The notes under the pieces are model-generated. The model did not search any database and was not told where the DNA came from. It was given only the letters and a program-made list of their open reading frames with translations. Made by a program: the position numbers and the translations under genes. From assembly GCA_023269765.1 (NCBI GenBank), contig JAGDWH010000016.1, positions 10,760 to 74,759 of the forward strand: DNA of 64,000 nt, read 5' to 3'. Origin of the DNA: Desulfurococcaceae archaeon. GTDB lineage: Archaea > Thermoproteota > Thermoprotei_A > Sulfolobales > Desulfurococcaceae. Within the stretch, counting starts at the first letter, position 1, and every line of letters begins with the position of its first letter. Below are positions 51,074 to 59,791 of this stretch, piece by piece.

Positions 51074-52453
51074 GTGCCACTTCCATTGAGACTGCTAGCT
51101 CTAGCGTTTTACTTGTCAGTGTTGTCCTACTGTACGGGGTTGCTTCTAAAGGCGCTGCCACTTCCTTTTCTAAGTATTAAGAGAATTGCAAGAGAACTCG
51201 TGTCAGATGGGCTCTTCTCAGCTGTGCTCGTCTTTTCTTACGACATCCTGCTCAGCCTTGTGAATTACATCAGTTCTATTCTTGGTAGCGATTGGGCCGC
51301 CTTTAGTACCTGGCTTGCAAATAGATTGACTACACTAACGAATGTCTTGGTCGTATTAAAGGCTATTGGAGTGGCGCTTGAGAGAGTAGGACTAGGCTTC
51401 ATAGCATCGAATTTCGTGAGCCCCGTGACGAGTCTAATAGTGTCTTGTTTTATGACTCTCCTATCGATCTTCGTGCTGGCAGCTATCTTGCTGAGCTCTT
51501 ATCAAGTACTAATAGCATTGGGGCTGGTGCTTCACGCCATTCCACTTAAACTCGCTAGAAGTGCTGGTGCAACGATCATCGCGGTTACCATGGTCTTCTT
51601 AATTGGAATTCCACTCATGCCTTCGTTCTCGGCTTTGTTAGTAAGTAACGTGCAGCCTCCGTTTTCGTACCGGGAGCCAGTGTGCAGTGCATCGTTCACC
51701 TTTGTTGACGCGGTTGGCAACCCAGCGGGCTACGTCATTGTCGAAGGATACGACCCCAGCTCCGGCGAGCTCCTGTACAGGTATCTCTCTGATCATAACG
51801 GATATCTCGATGCTCGCAGCAACGCTTTCGGCTTTCCTTGTAGAAGTCACACGATGTTCATAAGCATAGCCGGCTTAAGCTACGTTACTCAAATAGCAGA
51901 CAAAGGTAGTTACATAAATGAGACAGCAGTGCTACCCGATGTAATAGTGCTGGCTCCTAATAGGCTTGTCAAATTTGGAGCTGATATCCAGGTGGCAGGT
52001 TCCGAGAAAAGCGAAGGGGCAACGCACATTTACTTAAACTCCACGGCAGACTCTGAAGTAAGAGTAGTTGTGGAGTCTGGGGACTCATTTAAAGTATACC
52101 TAAACAGCGTTGAGCAGTACTATCTCGAAGAACAGCAGCTCGACTGGTACGGCGCAGCTCTCAAAGTTTATGTCTACAGAATTCCGCGTGGTACTCATAA
52201 CCTTACTGTAGTTCTTGGCTTTTACAAGACGTCAAAACCAAATGTTCAAGTAGAGCCCTTCATCGCCAAGGTCGTGTATGTTGACGTGTACTCGCCAGAG
52301 GCCTTAATAATCTATGCTATATACAGCTTCGTGGAACTAGCAATATTACCAGTAGTTTACGTGGTTGTTCTGGCCTCTATATCGGCCGGTGTTGCGAGGA
52401 TTCTGGGCGGGTTCTCTAGTGCCTTAGCAAGGTTCGCGGTCGGCTACCTATGA
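51074..52453 (+). CDS. cedA: CedA-like polytopic membrane protein (DNA-import channel candidate)
   Basis: About 459 residues. N-terminal hydrophobic segments (about 6-25, 45-70, 95-120, 138-170, 180-200), then an approximately 200-residue beta-rich domain (ASFTFVDAVGNPAGYVIVEGYDPSSGE...) probably outside the membrane, and C-terminal helices (about 405-440). The N-terminus KALPLPFLSIKRIAREL repeats the CedA1 hinge. The layout fits a VirB6-like channel (CedA). GTG 51074 or TTG 51086 may start it. The stop overlaps the next small gene (ATGA). Confidence 0.68.
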   Translation: MPLPLRLLALAFYLSVLSYCTGLLLKALPLPFLSIKRIARELVSDGLFSAVLVFSYDILLSLVNYISSILGSDWAAFSTWLANRLTTLTNVLVVLKAIGVALERVGLGFIASNFVSPVTSLIVSCFMTLLSIFVLAAILLSSYQVLIALGLVLHAIPLKLARSAGATIIAVTMVFLIGIPLMPSFSALLVSNVQPPFSYREPVCSASFTFVDAVGNPAGYVIVEGYDPSSGELLYRYLSDHNGYLDARSNAFGFPCRSHTMFISIAGLSYVTQIADKGSYINETAVLPDVIVLAPNRLVKFGADIQVAGSEKSEGATHIYLNSTADSEVRVVVESGDSFKVYLNSVEQYYLEEQQLDWYGAALKVYVYRIPRGTHNLTVVLGFYKTSKPNVQVEPFIAKVVYVDVYSPEALIIYAIYSFVELAILPVVYVVVLASISAGVARILGGFSSALARFAVGYL

Positions 52454-52620
52454 AGGTGGGCTCTAGGTTTCTACTGGCAACTATTCTGGTGATATATGGG
52501 TTCATGGAGTACCTACGCACAGGCAATAGCATTACCATAGTGCTCACCATAGCACTCTTAGCACTACTGATAGTAGTCAGCAGAAAAGTTGATGCCAATG
52601 GTCGTAAGGTCCTTGATTAA
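52450..52620 (+). CDS. cedA2: CedA2-like two-helix small membrane protein
   Basis: 56 residues, MKVGSRFLLATILVIYGF..., with two hydrophobic helices (7-20 and 28-43) and a basic end (SRKVDANGRKVLD). ATG overlaps the cedA stop by 4 bp and the 3' end overlaps the following ATPase gene by about 29 bp, so all are translationally coupled. The size and topology match CedA2 of the Ced system. Confidence 0.65.
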   Translation: MKVGSRFLLATILVIYGFMEYLRTGNSITIVLTIALLALLIVVSRKVDANGRKVLD

Positions 52621-54268
52621 AGTCCTCGAGAGGCTCGACCCGCGATACAGCTACGTGCTTGGATCAGCTAAAGTGGAGCTAGACCCTCCTGACGTGGTAG
52701 TCGATTTTGGAAGAGGCGCCGTGCTTAGCAGAGTTCTCCTGTGTAAAGGTGTCAATTACGGCGTCGAAGACCTTCCCGAGGGCTCAGCGAGGTCTATTCT
52801 TGATGCTTACGCTGCTTTAATAAGAGCGCTGCCCTCAAGAGTCTTCTTGCTGCTCTACAAAGAAGAGCTGGATATGAAGAGCTTTATGCGCACACTCAAA
52901 AATAGCATTTTGAACATCCAAGCCGACATAGAGTTGGCCACAAACGAGGCTCAGAAGCTAAAACTAAAGCTAAAGCTCGATAAGCTCAAGTCCCTGTACA
53001 ATGCCATCCTTGAAGGAAAGCCCTTTATCAGGGTTGCACTTGCAGTAGTAATACGCGTAGAGGCGAAAGACAAAGGCACGGCTAAGAGCATTGCAGACTA
53101 CTACGAGTCGCTGGTACTATCCGTGTTCAAAAACCACTTTGGCTTAGAGCTCGAAAAACCTAGTCGATTAGAGCTCTTATCGCTTGTCGTTGGTATTTTA
53201 GGTATAGATCCGGAACCCAAGTTACCAAGAGTAGAAGCTGAATCAACTCGCTTAGCAGCTCTTCAGCCAATAGACATAGACAGGCCCCTGATTAGCGAGC
53301 AAGGGGTTTTAGTAGGTTTCGAGAAGGAGACGCGGCATCCTGTTTCAATACCCCCCGCAGCCCTCTACCAGCACATGGCTATTATAGGTCCAACTGGAAG
53401 AGGTAAATCAACTTTCCTCGCATCGCTTATTGAACAAGTAGTTTCTGAGGGCTACATGAACGTGATAGCAATAGACTTTAAAGGCGACTTGAAAAGATAC
53501 CTGGCTGATGGGCTTCTTCCAGTACTCTCACCCGAGGAAGCACCAATAAGCGCACTAGCACCGCCACCAGGTATAGACGAGCTCAACTGGAGGAGAGTAG
53601 TGGTAGAGGCTTTCTCGTACGCGGGCGGGTTAAGCGTAGATGCGGTAGTAAAGGCCTTGGCCACGATAGCAGGCGACCAATCAGCTATTTATAGGGATCC
53701 TAGTGCTTCGGTGATCGTGCCATTCGCGGAGTTCATTAATAGCGAGGTCAAATACGAGCGACTGCAAGAGCGCCTTAATGGTAGCCTCCTCGTAGATCTT
53801 GAAAACAGAGGCACGGTCTACCAGAATACTTATGCCTCTCTCTTCGTGGGAGTTGTAAGATACATGCTGATGAAAGGTGGCGAAGGACCAGGCCTACTGC
53901 TAGTCGTAGACGACGCGTGGAGGCTGCTCAGGCTGAAGATACTACTTGAAATAGTGCGAGAAGGGCGCAGTAAGAAAGTAGGTGTTGTTCTCTCTTCTCA
54001 AAACCCTGACGACTACCCAGATGAAATTCTGGAGAACGTATCTAACATCTTAGTGTTCGGGTCTCCAAACGATAACTACCTCGAGAAGGTGAAGAGAATT
54101 CTCGGTATAGATGAGCAGCTGGTCTCTACGGCCAAGAAGCTTGGAGTTGGCGAGGCAATATACTTGAACACGCAGTTTAAATATCCTAAAGTCGTGTCTA
54201 CCTTCAAACCCCTCAAAATGCGCAGTGAAGAGCAGGCGGGCGCTCTTCGCGAAAAGCACAGCCACTAG
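52592..54268 (+). CDS. cedB: CedB-like VirB4/HerA-type ATPase
   Basis: 558 residues. An N-terminal alpha/beta domain with a long basic coiled segment (about 110-140) precedes the P-loop GPTGRGKST (about 266-274), followed by IAIDFKGDLKRYL, Walker B LLLVVDDAW and LSSQNPDDYPDEILENVSN (sensor). No membrane helix is visible, so it would associate through CedA. Such ATPases energise conjugation-type DNA transport. Start could be TTG 52589, ATG 52592 or ATG 52598. Last gene of the cedA1-A-A2-B group. Confidence 0.75.
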   Translation: MPMVVRSLIKVLERLDPRYSYVLGSAKVELDPPDVVVDFGRGAVLSRVLLCKGVNYGVEDLPEGSARSILDAYAALIRALPSRVFLLLYKEELDMKSFMRTLKNSILNIQADIELATNEAQKLKLKLKLDKLKSLYNAILEGKPFIRVALAVVIRVEAKDKGTAKSIADYYESLVLSVFKNHFGLELEKPSRLELLSLVVGILGIDPEPKLPRVEAESTRLAALQPIDIDRPLISEQGVLVGFEKETRHPVSIPPAALYQHMAIIGPTGRGKSTFLASLIEQVVSEGYMNVIAIDFKGDLKRYLADGLLPVLSPEEAPISALAPPPGIDELNWRRVVVEAFSYAGGLSVDAVVKALATIAGDQSAIYRDPSASVIVPFAEFINSEVKYERLQERLNGSLLVDLENRGTVYQNTYASLFVGVVRYMLMKGGEGPGLLLVVDDAWRLLRLKILLEIVREGRSKKVGVVLSSQNPDDYPDEILENVSNILVFGSPNDNYLEKVKRILGIDEQLVSTAKKLGVGEAIYLNTQFKYPKVVSTFKPLKMRSEEQAGALREKHSH

Positions 54269-54342
54269 CGGCTCAGCAACTCTTGCAAATTAAACGCAAT
54301 TAATAAAAGGCTAGTTAGCGCTTGCAGTAAAGGGGGCTTTGC

Positions 54343-54477
54343 ATGGGTGGTAGGCAAAAAACAACAATATTCATGGTTAAGGAGACGGTGAGAAAAGGAG
54401 AGGAGAAGTCTAAGGAAAAAACTAGGGAAAAAGCCAAGCAGCAGAAGGAAAAGGAGGAAAGTGGAAAAGGCAAGTAG
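54343..54477 (+). CDS. Short Lys/Glu-rich protein
   Basis: 44 residues starting MGGRQKTTIFMVKETVRKG and almost wholly charged after that. The MGG-K start recalls the basic N-terminus of ribosomal eS25, but no winged-helix part follows in any frame. ATG 54343 has a GGGGG run before it and a TATA-like TTAATAAAAGG at about 54299-54309. Coding status is plausible but unproven. Confidence 0.45.
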   Translation: MGGRQKTTIFMVKETVRKGEEKSKEKTREKAKQQKEKEESGKGK

Positions 54478-54512
54478 AAGAGTAGGTTTTGATTCAGGTG
54501 TACGGATAGCTA

Positions 54513-55343
54513 ATGGTGCGGGCAATAGTAAAAGTAGCTCTGCCTACGAGCATTTTGAGCATTGAGCACAGCTTGTTACAAAAATCTATTCGCATACATC
54601 AAGTAGCTCGCTGGACCTCGATATTTGGTGTTCGCGAGGTAATCTTCTTCAAAGAACACTCAACGAGTAGTGAAGAGTTTTCAGAGCACAAGTATATAAT
54701 AGAGGAGCACTGGAGGTACTTCTTCACACCGCCCTATCTTAGGAAGCTGCTAGTGCCCTTATCTCCCGTGCTCAGGCATGTTGGAGTGTTGCCGCCAATA
54801 AGGCTAAACATTTTCGACGTTGGCCAAAAGCCCCGAGAGGGAGAAGAGAGACTAGCATATGTTTTCAAAGATGAAAATGGCATTTTGAGAGCATACGTAG
54901 GAGAAGTGAAACCGTACTTAGTTAAAGGTCCTTGCGAAAAAACCGGCGAAATAATACTTGTAAAAGTAGTCAGTGCGCGAGAAAGAGTAGTCGAATGCCT
55001 TGACAAAGAGGTTTATAGAGGACCTGCGCTGTCCTTCGCGGAGAGCTTGAAAAAAGCTCTTGACGTTCACGGGAAGAGGGCCAATTATGTTGTGGTCACA
55101 GACCGCAAAGGAAACATACCGAGAATAGATGATGTCAAAAAGATGCAAGAAAAAAGCATATTGGTACTATTTGGGGGCCCCAAGTACGACTTATTCGAGC
55201 TTGCGGAGCAAGAATCATTTAACATAATGGATTACGCGGACTTTGTCTGGAACACCATTCCGGAGCAAAAGGTTGTAACAGTCAGAACAGAAGAAGCGCT
55301 GGTGATAACTCTTGGAATACTAAACGTCTTCTTGGCAACTTAA
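54513..55343 (+). CDS. SPOUT-type RNA methyltransferase (DUF171)
   Basis: 276 residues. KVALPTSILSIEHSLLQKSIRIHQVARWTSIFGVREVIFF and LRLNIFDVGQ-like IRLNIFDVGQKPREGEERLAYV belong to the archaeal RNA methyltransferases usually encoded next to rpl3. The C-terminal LVLFGGPKYDLFELAEQE is the SAM-binding knot region. Likely acts on rRNA. It stands 400 bp upstream of the ribosomal protein operon. Confidence 0.85.
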   Translation: MVRAIVKVALPTSILSIEHSLLQKSIRIHQVARWTSIFGVREVIFFKEHSTSSEEFSEHKYIIEEHWRYFFTPPYLRKLLVPLSPVLRHVGVLPPIRLNIFDVGQKPREGEERLAYVFKDENGILRAYVGEVKPYLVKGPCEKTGEIILVKVVSARERVVECLDKEVYRGPALSFAESLKKALDVHGKRANYVVVTDRKGNIPRIDDVKKMQEKSILVLFGGPKYDLFELAEQESFNIMDYADFVWNTIPEQKVVTVRTEEALVITLGILNVFLAT

Positions 55344-55484
55344 GCTGTAAGCTAAAAAACTTCAACTCCCTCTTGAAAAGCCGTTGCTCCCAGCCCCCGC
55401 GTCCTTACCTGCCTACGGGGACTTCTGCGTACTTGTCGACTGCGCGTAATTTGAAGGTGCCTGTTAATTGCGGTGCACGTCAAG

Positions 55485-55690
55485 ATTAAAAAGCATGCGT
55501 AGGTGTGTAGAATGGCCTTACTGTTCTACGATTCCCCCTTAAATGCGTACCTCGGGGCGATGTAGCAAGCATGCTACGGATATCAATGAGCATTTGCTAA
55601 TACCAACTCGGAGGAGTGGGCTTGTTAAAAAGCTTTTTAATCACTCCGAATGTTTCAATCCAGGCACGTGAACTGCCTGGCCCTAAATAG
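55485..55690 (+). other. Hairpin-rich intergenic region, possible structured RNA or leader with a mini-ORF
   Basis: TATA-like ATTAAAAAG (55485-55493) is followed by four perfect inverted repeats: GTAGAA/TTCTAC (55507-55529), GTAGCA/TGCTAC (55562-55577), GGAGTG/CACTCC (55613-55647) enclosing the 16-bp palindrome TTAAAAAGCTTTTTAA (55625-55640), and CCAGGCA/TGCCTGG (55660-55680). ATG 55512, where the TATA box would start RNA, opens a 17-codon frame ending at TAG 55563-55565. ATGCGTAGGTG at 55495-55505 recurs at 55733-55743, just before rpl3. The remaining gap (55344-55484) shows nothing recognisable. Confidence 0.4.
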
Positions 55691-55699
55691 CTTATAAAA
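55691..55699 (+). promoter_or_regulatory. TATA box of the ribosomal protein operon
   Basis: CTTATAAAA predicts transcription start near 55717-55722, giving a leader of about 30 nt with the Shine-Dalgarno GGTGGTG (55740-55746) before TTG 55750. Confidence 0.6.
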
Positions 55700-55749
55700 G
55701 GCTGTTGCACTTAGCAGTATGTTAGTGTGCTTATGCGTAGGTGGTGAAA

Positions 55750-56943
55750 TTGGGACATAGAAAGTTAAGTGCGCCGAGGCATGGAAGCTTAGGAGTAAGG
55801 CCTCGCAAGAGAGCTGAAGAACTAACGCCTAGAGTGAAGTCTTGGCCTAGCTTTAGCTGGTTCGACCTCGTAGTTGAAAAGTACGGGACGGAAGCCTCAA
55901 AGAGGAACATCACACCTAAACCCGTGCTCTTAGCTTATCCTGCTTACAAGGCGGGCATGACGCACGCAATAATAATAGAGGATAGACCAAATACTCCATT
56001 TACTGGTAAGGAAGTTTTCACGCCGATAACTGTGCTCGATTCTCCCCCCATAGTCGTAATAGGGCTAAGAACTTATGCTCGCGATGAAAAGGGCTACTTA
56101 TACACAGTTGGCGAGGCCTGGGCAAACCCTGTCGATGCAGTGCTAAAAGCTACCGAGGAATTGTACTCAAGCAACCCGCTGTGGAATCTAGGCCCCAAAG
56201 AAGTTGTCAGGAAGTATCTGCACGGACTTCGAAAGACAAACCATGGCTTGGTAAAGCCCGATCCAAGTGGTGAATATGGATACAAGTTCGTTGCCGAATC
56301 AAGCGAAGAAGAAATAAAGCAGATATTAAGTGGAGATATAGTAGAAGTGCGTGCAATAGTGACGACAATACCGCCTCTATCTGGAATAGGCAAAAAGAAG
56401 GTTGAAGTATTAGAAATAAAAATACACGGTAAAAGTATTGACGAAGTTGTCAAGTACGCAGAGTCCATATTTGGCTCTTACTTAACGCCTAAAGACGTCT
56501 TCTTAGAAGGACAGCTTGTAGATGTAATCGGAGTAACAAAGGGACATGGTTTTCAAGGCGTAATTAAGAGATTCGGAGTAAAGGAGCTCCCAAGGTGGCA
56601 TAAGCATAGAAAGGGCAGTAGAAAAGTTGGCTCCAGGAGCCCAGCATTTACGTACTCGATGAGCGAGGTTCCACAAGCAGGTCAAATGGGCTTTCACAGG
56701 AGAACGGAGTTCAATAAGAGAATAGTAAAAATAGGGCTGTTTGGACCAGAAGTTGTAGTAAAAGGAGGATTTCTACACTATGGCCTCATCTACGGGCCAT
56801 ATGTATTACTAAAAGGCTCTTGCATAGGTCCGGCTAAGAGGCTTCTAATACTCAGACATCCAATTAGGCCGCTACTGAAGTGGATTCCAACGTCTCCGCC
56901 CCAAATAGTACATCTAAGCCTTGAAAGCAAGCAAGGCGCGTAG
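55750..56943 (+). CDS. rpl3: Large ribosomal subunit protein uL3
   Basis: 397 residues. [33 protein letters not shown] is the archaeal L3 N-terminus; [42 protein letters not shown] and [15 protein letters not shown] are its core. TTG 55750 is chosen since GTG 55741 and 55744 form the Shine-Dalgarno GGTGGTG itself and MGHRK is the family start. Longer than most crenarchaeal L3 (about 340-350). First gene of the operon. Confidence 0.93.
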   Translation: MGHRKLSAPRHGSLGVRPRKRAEELTPRVKSWPSFSWFDLVVEKYGTEASKRNITPKPVLLAYPAYKAGMTHAIIIEDRPNTPFTGKEVFTPITVLDSPPIVVIGLRTYARDEKGYLYTVGEAWANPVDAVLKATEELYSSNPLWNLGPKEVVRKYLHGLRKTNHGLVKPDPSGEYGYKFVAESSEEEIKQILSGDIVEVRAIVTTIPPLSGIGKKKVEVLEIKIHGKSIDEVVKYAESIFGSYLTPKDVFLEGQLVDVIGVTKGHGFQGVIKRFGVKELPRWHKHRKGSRKVGSRSPAFTYSMSEVPQAGQMGFHRRTEFNKRIVKIGLFGPEVVVKGGFLHYGLIYGPYVLLKGSCIGPAKRLLILRHPIRPLLKWIPTSPPQIVHLSLESKQGA

Positions 56944-56954
56944 GGGGGATCTCT

Positions 56955-57779
56955 ATGAAGGTTCTAGTAAGCGTAAAAGATCCGCTACTTAAGGTCGACA
57001 AGCTCACGTCCTTCATCTATGGTATTGATGGAAGTGTCGTTGAAGAAATAGAACTACCAGCGCTATTCTACTATCCAATTAGAAAGGACTTGATTAACAG
57101 GGCATTTTTATCGGCATTTACAGCCATGTTGCAACCAAAAGGAAGAGACCCCATGGCTGGCAAGAGAACTACAGCGAGATCCTGGGGCGTCGGCTACGGC
57201 CTTGCGAGAGTACCCAGATTACCAAATGGTACTGTTAGGTTTGTCCCCTCTGCTAGGAAAGGCCGCTTGGCGTTTCCACCCACGCCTGACCGCAGAATTT
57301 ACGAAGAAGTAAATAAAAATGAGAGAATAGCAGCGATAGTATCAGCATTAGCAGCCACGTCGAGAGTAGATCTTGTGAGGGAAAGAGGTCACGTGTTCTC
57401 AGTAGATAAGTTGCCAGTAATAGTAGTGGACGAAGTCGAAACCACTTATGCCAGGACAAGCGAGTTGAGGGAATTTCTCAACAAGATTGGAGTATGGCCT
57501 GATATAGAGAGAAGTCACGACAGAATTAGAATTAGGGCCGGAAAGGGTAAAATGAGAGGAAGAAGGTACGTTGAACCCAGAAGTACCCTTTTTGTGTTGT
57601 CAAGCTATAGTGTGCCATTAGCAAAGGCTGTTAGAAATTTGCCGGGCGTAGACGTCGCGACGCCTGATAACTTAAGCATCCTACACTTAGCACCAGGAGG
57701 CGTACCCGGGCGCTTAACAGTGTTCTCGCGTAGTGCACTAGACCAGGTAGCTAAAAAATACGAGGTGGTATACATATGA
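56955..57779 (+). CDS. rpl4: Large ribosomal subunit protein uL4
   Basis: 274 residues with the internal rRNA-binding loop [48 protein letters not shown] broken by short residues, and [34 protein letters not shown]. Archaeal/eukaryal L4 type. 11 bp after rpl3; overlaps rpl23 by 4 bp. Confidence 0.95.
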   Translation: MKVLVSVKDPLLKVDKLTSFIYGIDGSVVEEIELPALFYYPIRKDLINRAFLSAFTAMLQPKGRDPMAGKRTTARSWGVGYGLARVPRLPNGTVRFVPSARKGRLAFPPTPDRRIYEEVNKNERIAAIVSALAATSRVDLVRERGHVFSVDKLPVIVVDEVETTYARTSELREFLNKIGVWPDIERSHDRIRIRAGKGKMRGRRYVEPRSTLFVLSSYSVPLAKAVRNLPGVDVATPDNLSILHLAPGGVPGRLTVFSRSALDQVAKKYEVVYI

Positions 57780-58057
57780 GTACTTCGGAGGACAAAGAAA
57801 GGCTTGCTAAAATCGTCATAAGACCTCTTCAGACAGAAAAAGCCTTGTGGCTTATTGATAAGCAGAACACACTGACATTTGTGGTAGACTTAAAGGCAAC
57901 GAAACACGACGTAAAAAGAGCAATTGAGAGCCTCTTTGGTGTAAAAGTAGAAAGTGTGAGAACGCTTATAACATCAAAGGGCGAGAAGAAAGCGTACGTT
58001 AAGCTCAAGCCCGAGTTCAAGGCTTCCGAAGTAGCCTCAAAGCTTGGTATAATGTAG
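57776..58057 (+). CDS. rpl23: Large ribosomal subunit protein uL23
   Basis: 93 residues, with [50 protein letters not shown], the uL23 core (single alpha/beta domain, no extended bacterial loop). Located at the polypeptide exit tunnel. Overlaps rpl4. Confidence 0.95.
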   Translation: MSTSEDKERLAKIVIRPLQTEKALWLIDKQNTLTFVVDLKATKHDVKRAIESLFGVKVESVRTLITSKGEKKAYVKLKPEFKASEVASKLGIM

Positions 58058-58067
58058 GTGAGCTTGC

Positions 58068-58778
58068 ATGGGTAAGAGAATAGTTGTTCAAAGACGTGGA
58101 AGGGGCTCGCCAACTTGGAGAACACCGGATCATATTCATGTAGCACCGGCGAGGTACCCAATGCTAGACTACGACAAGACCTACAGAGGCGTTGTAAAGG
58201 ACATTATACACGACCCCGGTAGGTGGGTTCCACTGGCTGAAATAGAGTTGGAGAATGGGCAGACATTCTATATCCCAGCTGTTGAGGGAATGTACATAGG
58301 CCAAGTCATAGAAATAGGGCTTAACGCCAAAGTAGCGAGTGGCAACATACTACCTGTTGGACAAATACCAGAGGGGACTCAAGTAGCAAATATTGAAAAG
58401 AGGTATGGAGATGGAGGCAAGTATGCTAGATCCAGTGGAACTTACGGCATAGTACTAGGCAAGTCTGGTGACAAAGTCAAAATACAGTTGCCAAGTGGAA
58501 AGACAATAGAAGTTTCTGCACGTGCGAGAGCGACTATAGGAGTCATTGCAGGTGGTGGAAGGCTTGAAAAACCGCTCTTAAAGGCCGGCGCGGCTTACTA
58601 CAAGTGGAGTGCTAAGAGCCACTGGTGGCCGAGAGTTAGAGGCTTAGCTATGAACCCTGTATCGCACCCACACGGTGGTGGCAGGCATGTTGGAAGACCA
58701 ACAACTGTCGCGAGAACAACTCCGCCTGGACGTAAAGTGGGCCATATTGCGGCTAGAAGGACTGGTAGGAGGAGGTAG
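58068..58778 (+). CDS. rpl2: Large ribosomal subunit protein uL2
   Basis: 236 residues. QRRGRGSPTWRTP, VVKDIIHDPGRWVPLAEIELENG and the peptidyl-transferase-proximal MNPVSHPHGGGRHVGRPTTV with its conserved histidine. Normal archaeal length (about 240). 60 bp separate it from rps19, the widest gap in the operon here. Confidence 0.95.
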   Translation: MGKRIVVQRRGRGSPTWRTPDHIHVAPARYPMLDYDKTYRGVVKDIIHDPGRWVPLAEIELENGQTFYIPAVEGMYIGQVIEIGLNAKVASGNILPVGQIPEGTQVANIEKRYGDGGKYARSSGTYGIVLGKSGDKVKIQLPSGKTIEVSARARATIGVIAGGGRLEKPLLKAGAAYYKWSAKSHWWPRVRGLAMNPVSHPHGGGRHVGRPTTVARTTPPGRKVGHIAARRTGRRR

Positions 58779-58838
58779 TGTGAAGCAACCCAACCACGCA
58801 GAATCCTCTGCTAGTAGCGCTTTGCTAGAGGCGATTCT

Positions 58839-59306
58839 ATGAGTGGAGGGCGTAGCGCGCAGGTCCCCACTATTCCACCACACTTGAGGGACATGCCACC
58901 AGAGTGGAGGAAGTTTAGGTATAGGGGCAAGACGCTAGAAGAACTGCTGAATATGTCGCTAGACGAGTTCATAAAGTTGCTACCTGCAAGGCAGCGTAGA
59001 AGTTTAACTCGGGGGTTTACAAACGAGCAAATAAAGCTGCTTGCAAAAGTGAGGAAAGTATCTAGAGATCCAGAGAAGGCAAAAAAAGCTGTTATAAAAA
59101 CACACGTAAGAGACATGATAATACTTCCAGAAATGGTCGGCTTAACGTTTGCCGTCTATAATGGCAAAGAATACGTCCAGTTCAAGGTAACTCCGGAAAT
59201 GATTGGACATAGGCTTGGAGAATTTGCTCCAACAGCAAAAGTAGTCAAACACGGTGAACCAGGCTTAAAGGCCACGAAGAGTAGCAGGTTCATAGCCGTC
59301 AAGTAG
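58839..59306 (+). CDS. rps19: Small ribosomal subunit protein uS19
   Basis: 155 residues. A long archaeal/eukaryal N-terminal extension ([31 protein letters not shown]) precedes the core [57 protein letters not shown], here in broken form. Binds the 16S head. Confidence 0.95.
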   Translation: MSGGRSAQVPTIPPHLRDMPPEWRKFRYRGKTLEELLNMSLDEFIKLLPARQRRSLTRGFTNEQIKLLAKVRKVSRDPEKAKKAVIKTHVRDMIILPEMVGLTFAVYNGKEYVQFKVTPEMIGHRLGEFAPTAKVVKHGEPGLKATKSSRFIAVK

Positions 59307-59316
59307 GTAGAGCGCT

Positions 59317-59790
59317 ATGCCTACTTGGCACTACTCAGTTAAACCAGCCAACGAAGCGAAGACCGCCAAAGCCGTGCTTTTCGACATACCAGTATCTGTC
59401 AAATATATGCGCGAAATAGCCAATACCATAAAAGGCATGAAACTCTTAGAGGCGATGAACTTCCTCGAAGAAGTCATTAAGCTCAGGCAGCCAGTTCCGT
59501 TTAGGAGATACCACGGAAAGCTCAGTCACAAGCGCGGCTTAGCAGATAGGTTCAAGTGGCCTATCGGCCGCTACCCCGTTAAAGGAGCCAAGTACACACT
59601 AGAGCTCCTCAAAAACGTCAAGGCGAACGCCGAGAACAAGGGACTAGACGTTGACAAGCTCGTGATAGTCCACATCTCTGCGCATAAGGGCCCCACCATT
59701 AAGAGGTACATGCCTCGAGCATTTGGTCGGGCTACTCCAAAGTTTCGCCGAACAACTCACATGGAAGTAGTAGTTGAAGAGGTCAGCTAG
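59317..59790 (+). CDS. rpl22: Large ribosomal subunit protein uL22
   Basis: 157 residues. KHY-type start PTWHYSVKPANEAKTAKAVLFDIPVSVKYMREIANTIKGM in short pieces, with PFRRYHGKLSHKRGL and the tunnel-lining beta hairpin VHISAHKGPTIKRYMPRAFGRATPKFRRTTHMEVVV. Archaeal type. 10 bp after rps19. Confidence 0.95.
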   Translation: MPTWHYSVKPANEAKTAKAVLFDIPVSVKYMREIANTIKGMKLLEAMNFLEEVIKLRQPVPFRRYHGKLSHKRGLADRFKWPIGRYPVKGAKYTLELLKNVKANAENKGLDVDKLVIVHISAHKGPTIKRYMPRAFGRATPKFRRTTHMEVVVEEVS

Positions 59791-59791
59791 A

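Noticed and set aside
54343..54477. Ribosomal protein eS25 encoded before the methyltransferase gene
   Set aside because: Only the basic MGG start is similar; no winged-helix core is present downstream in any frame.
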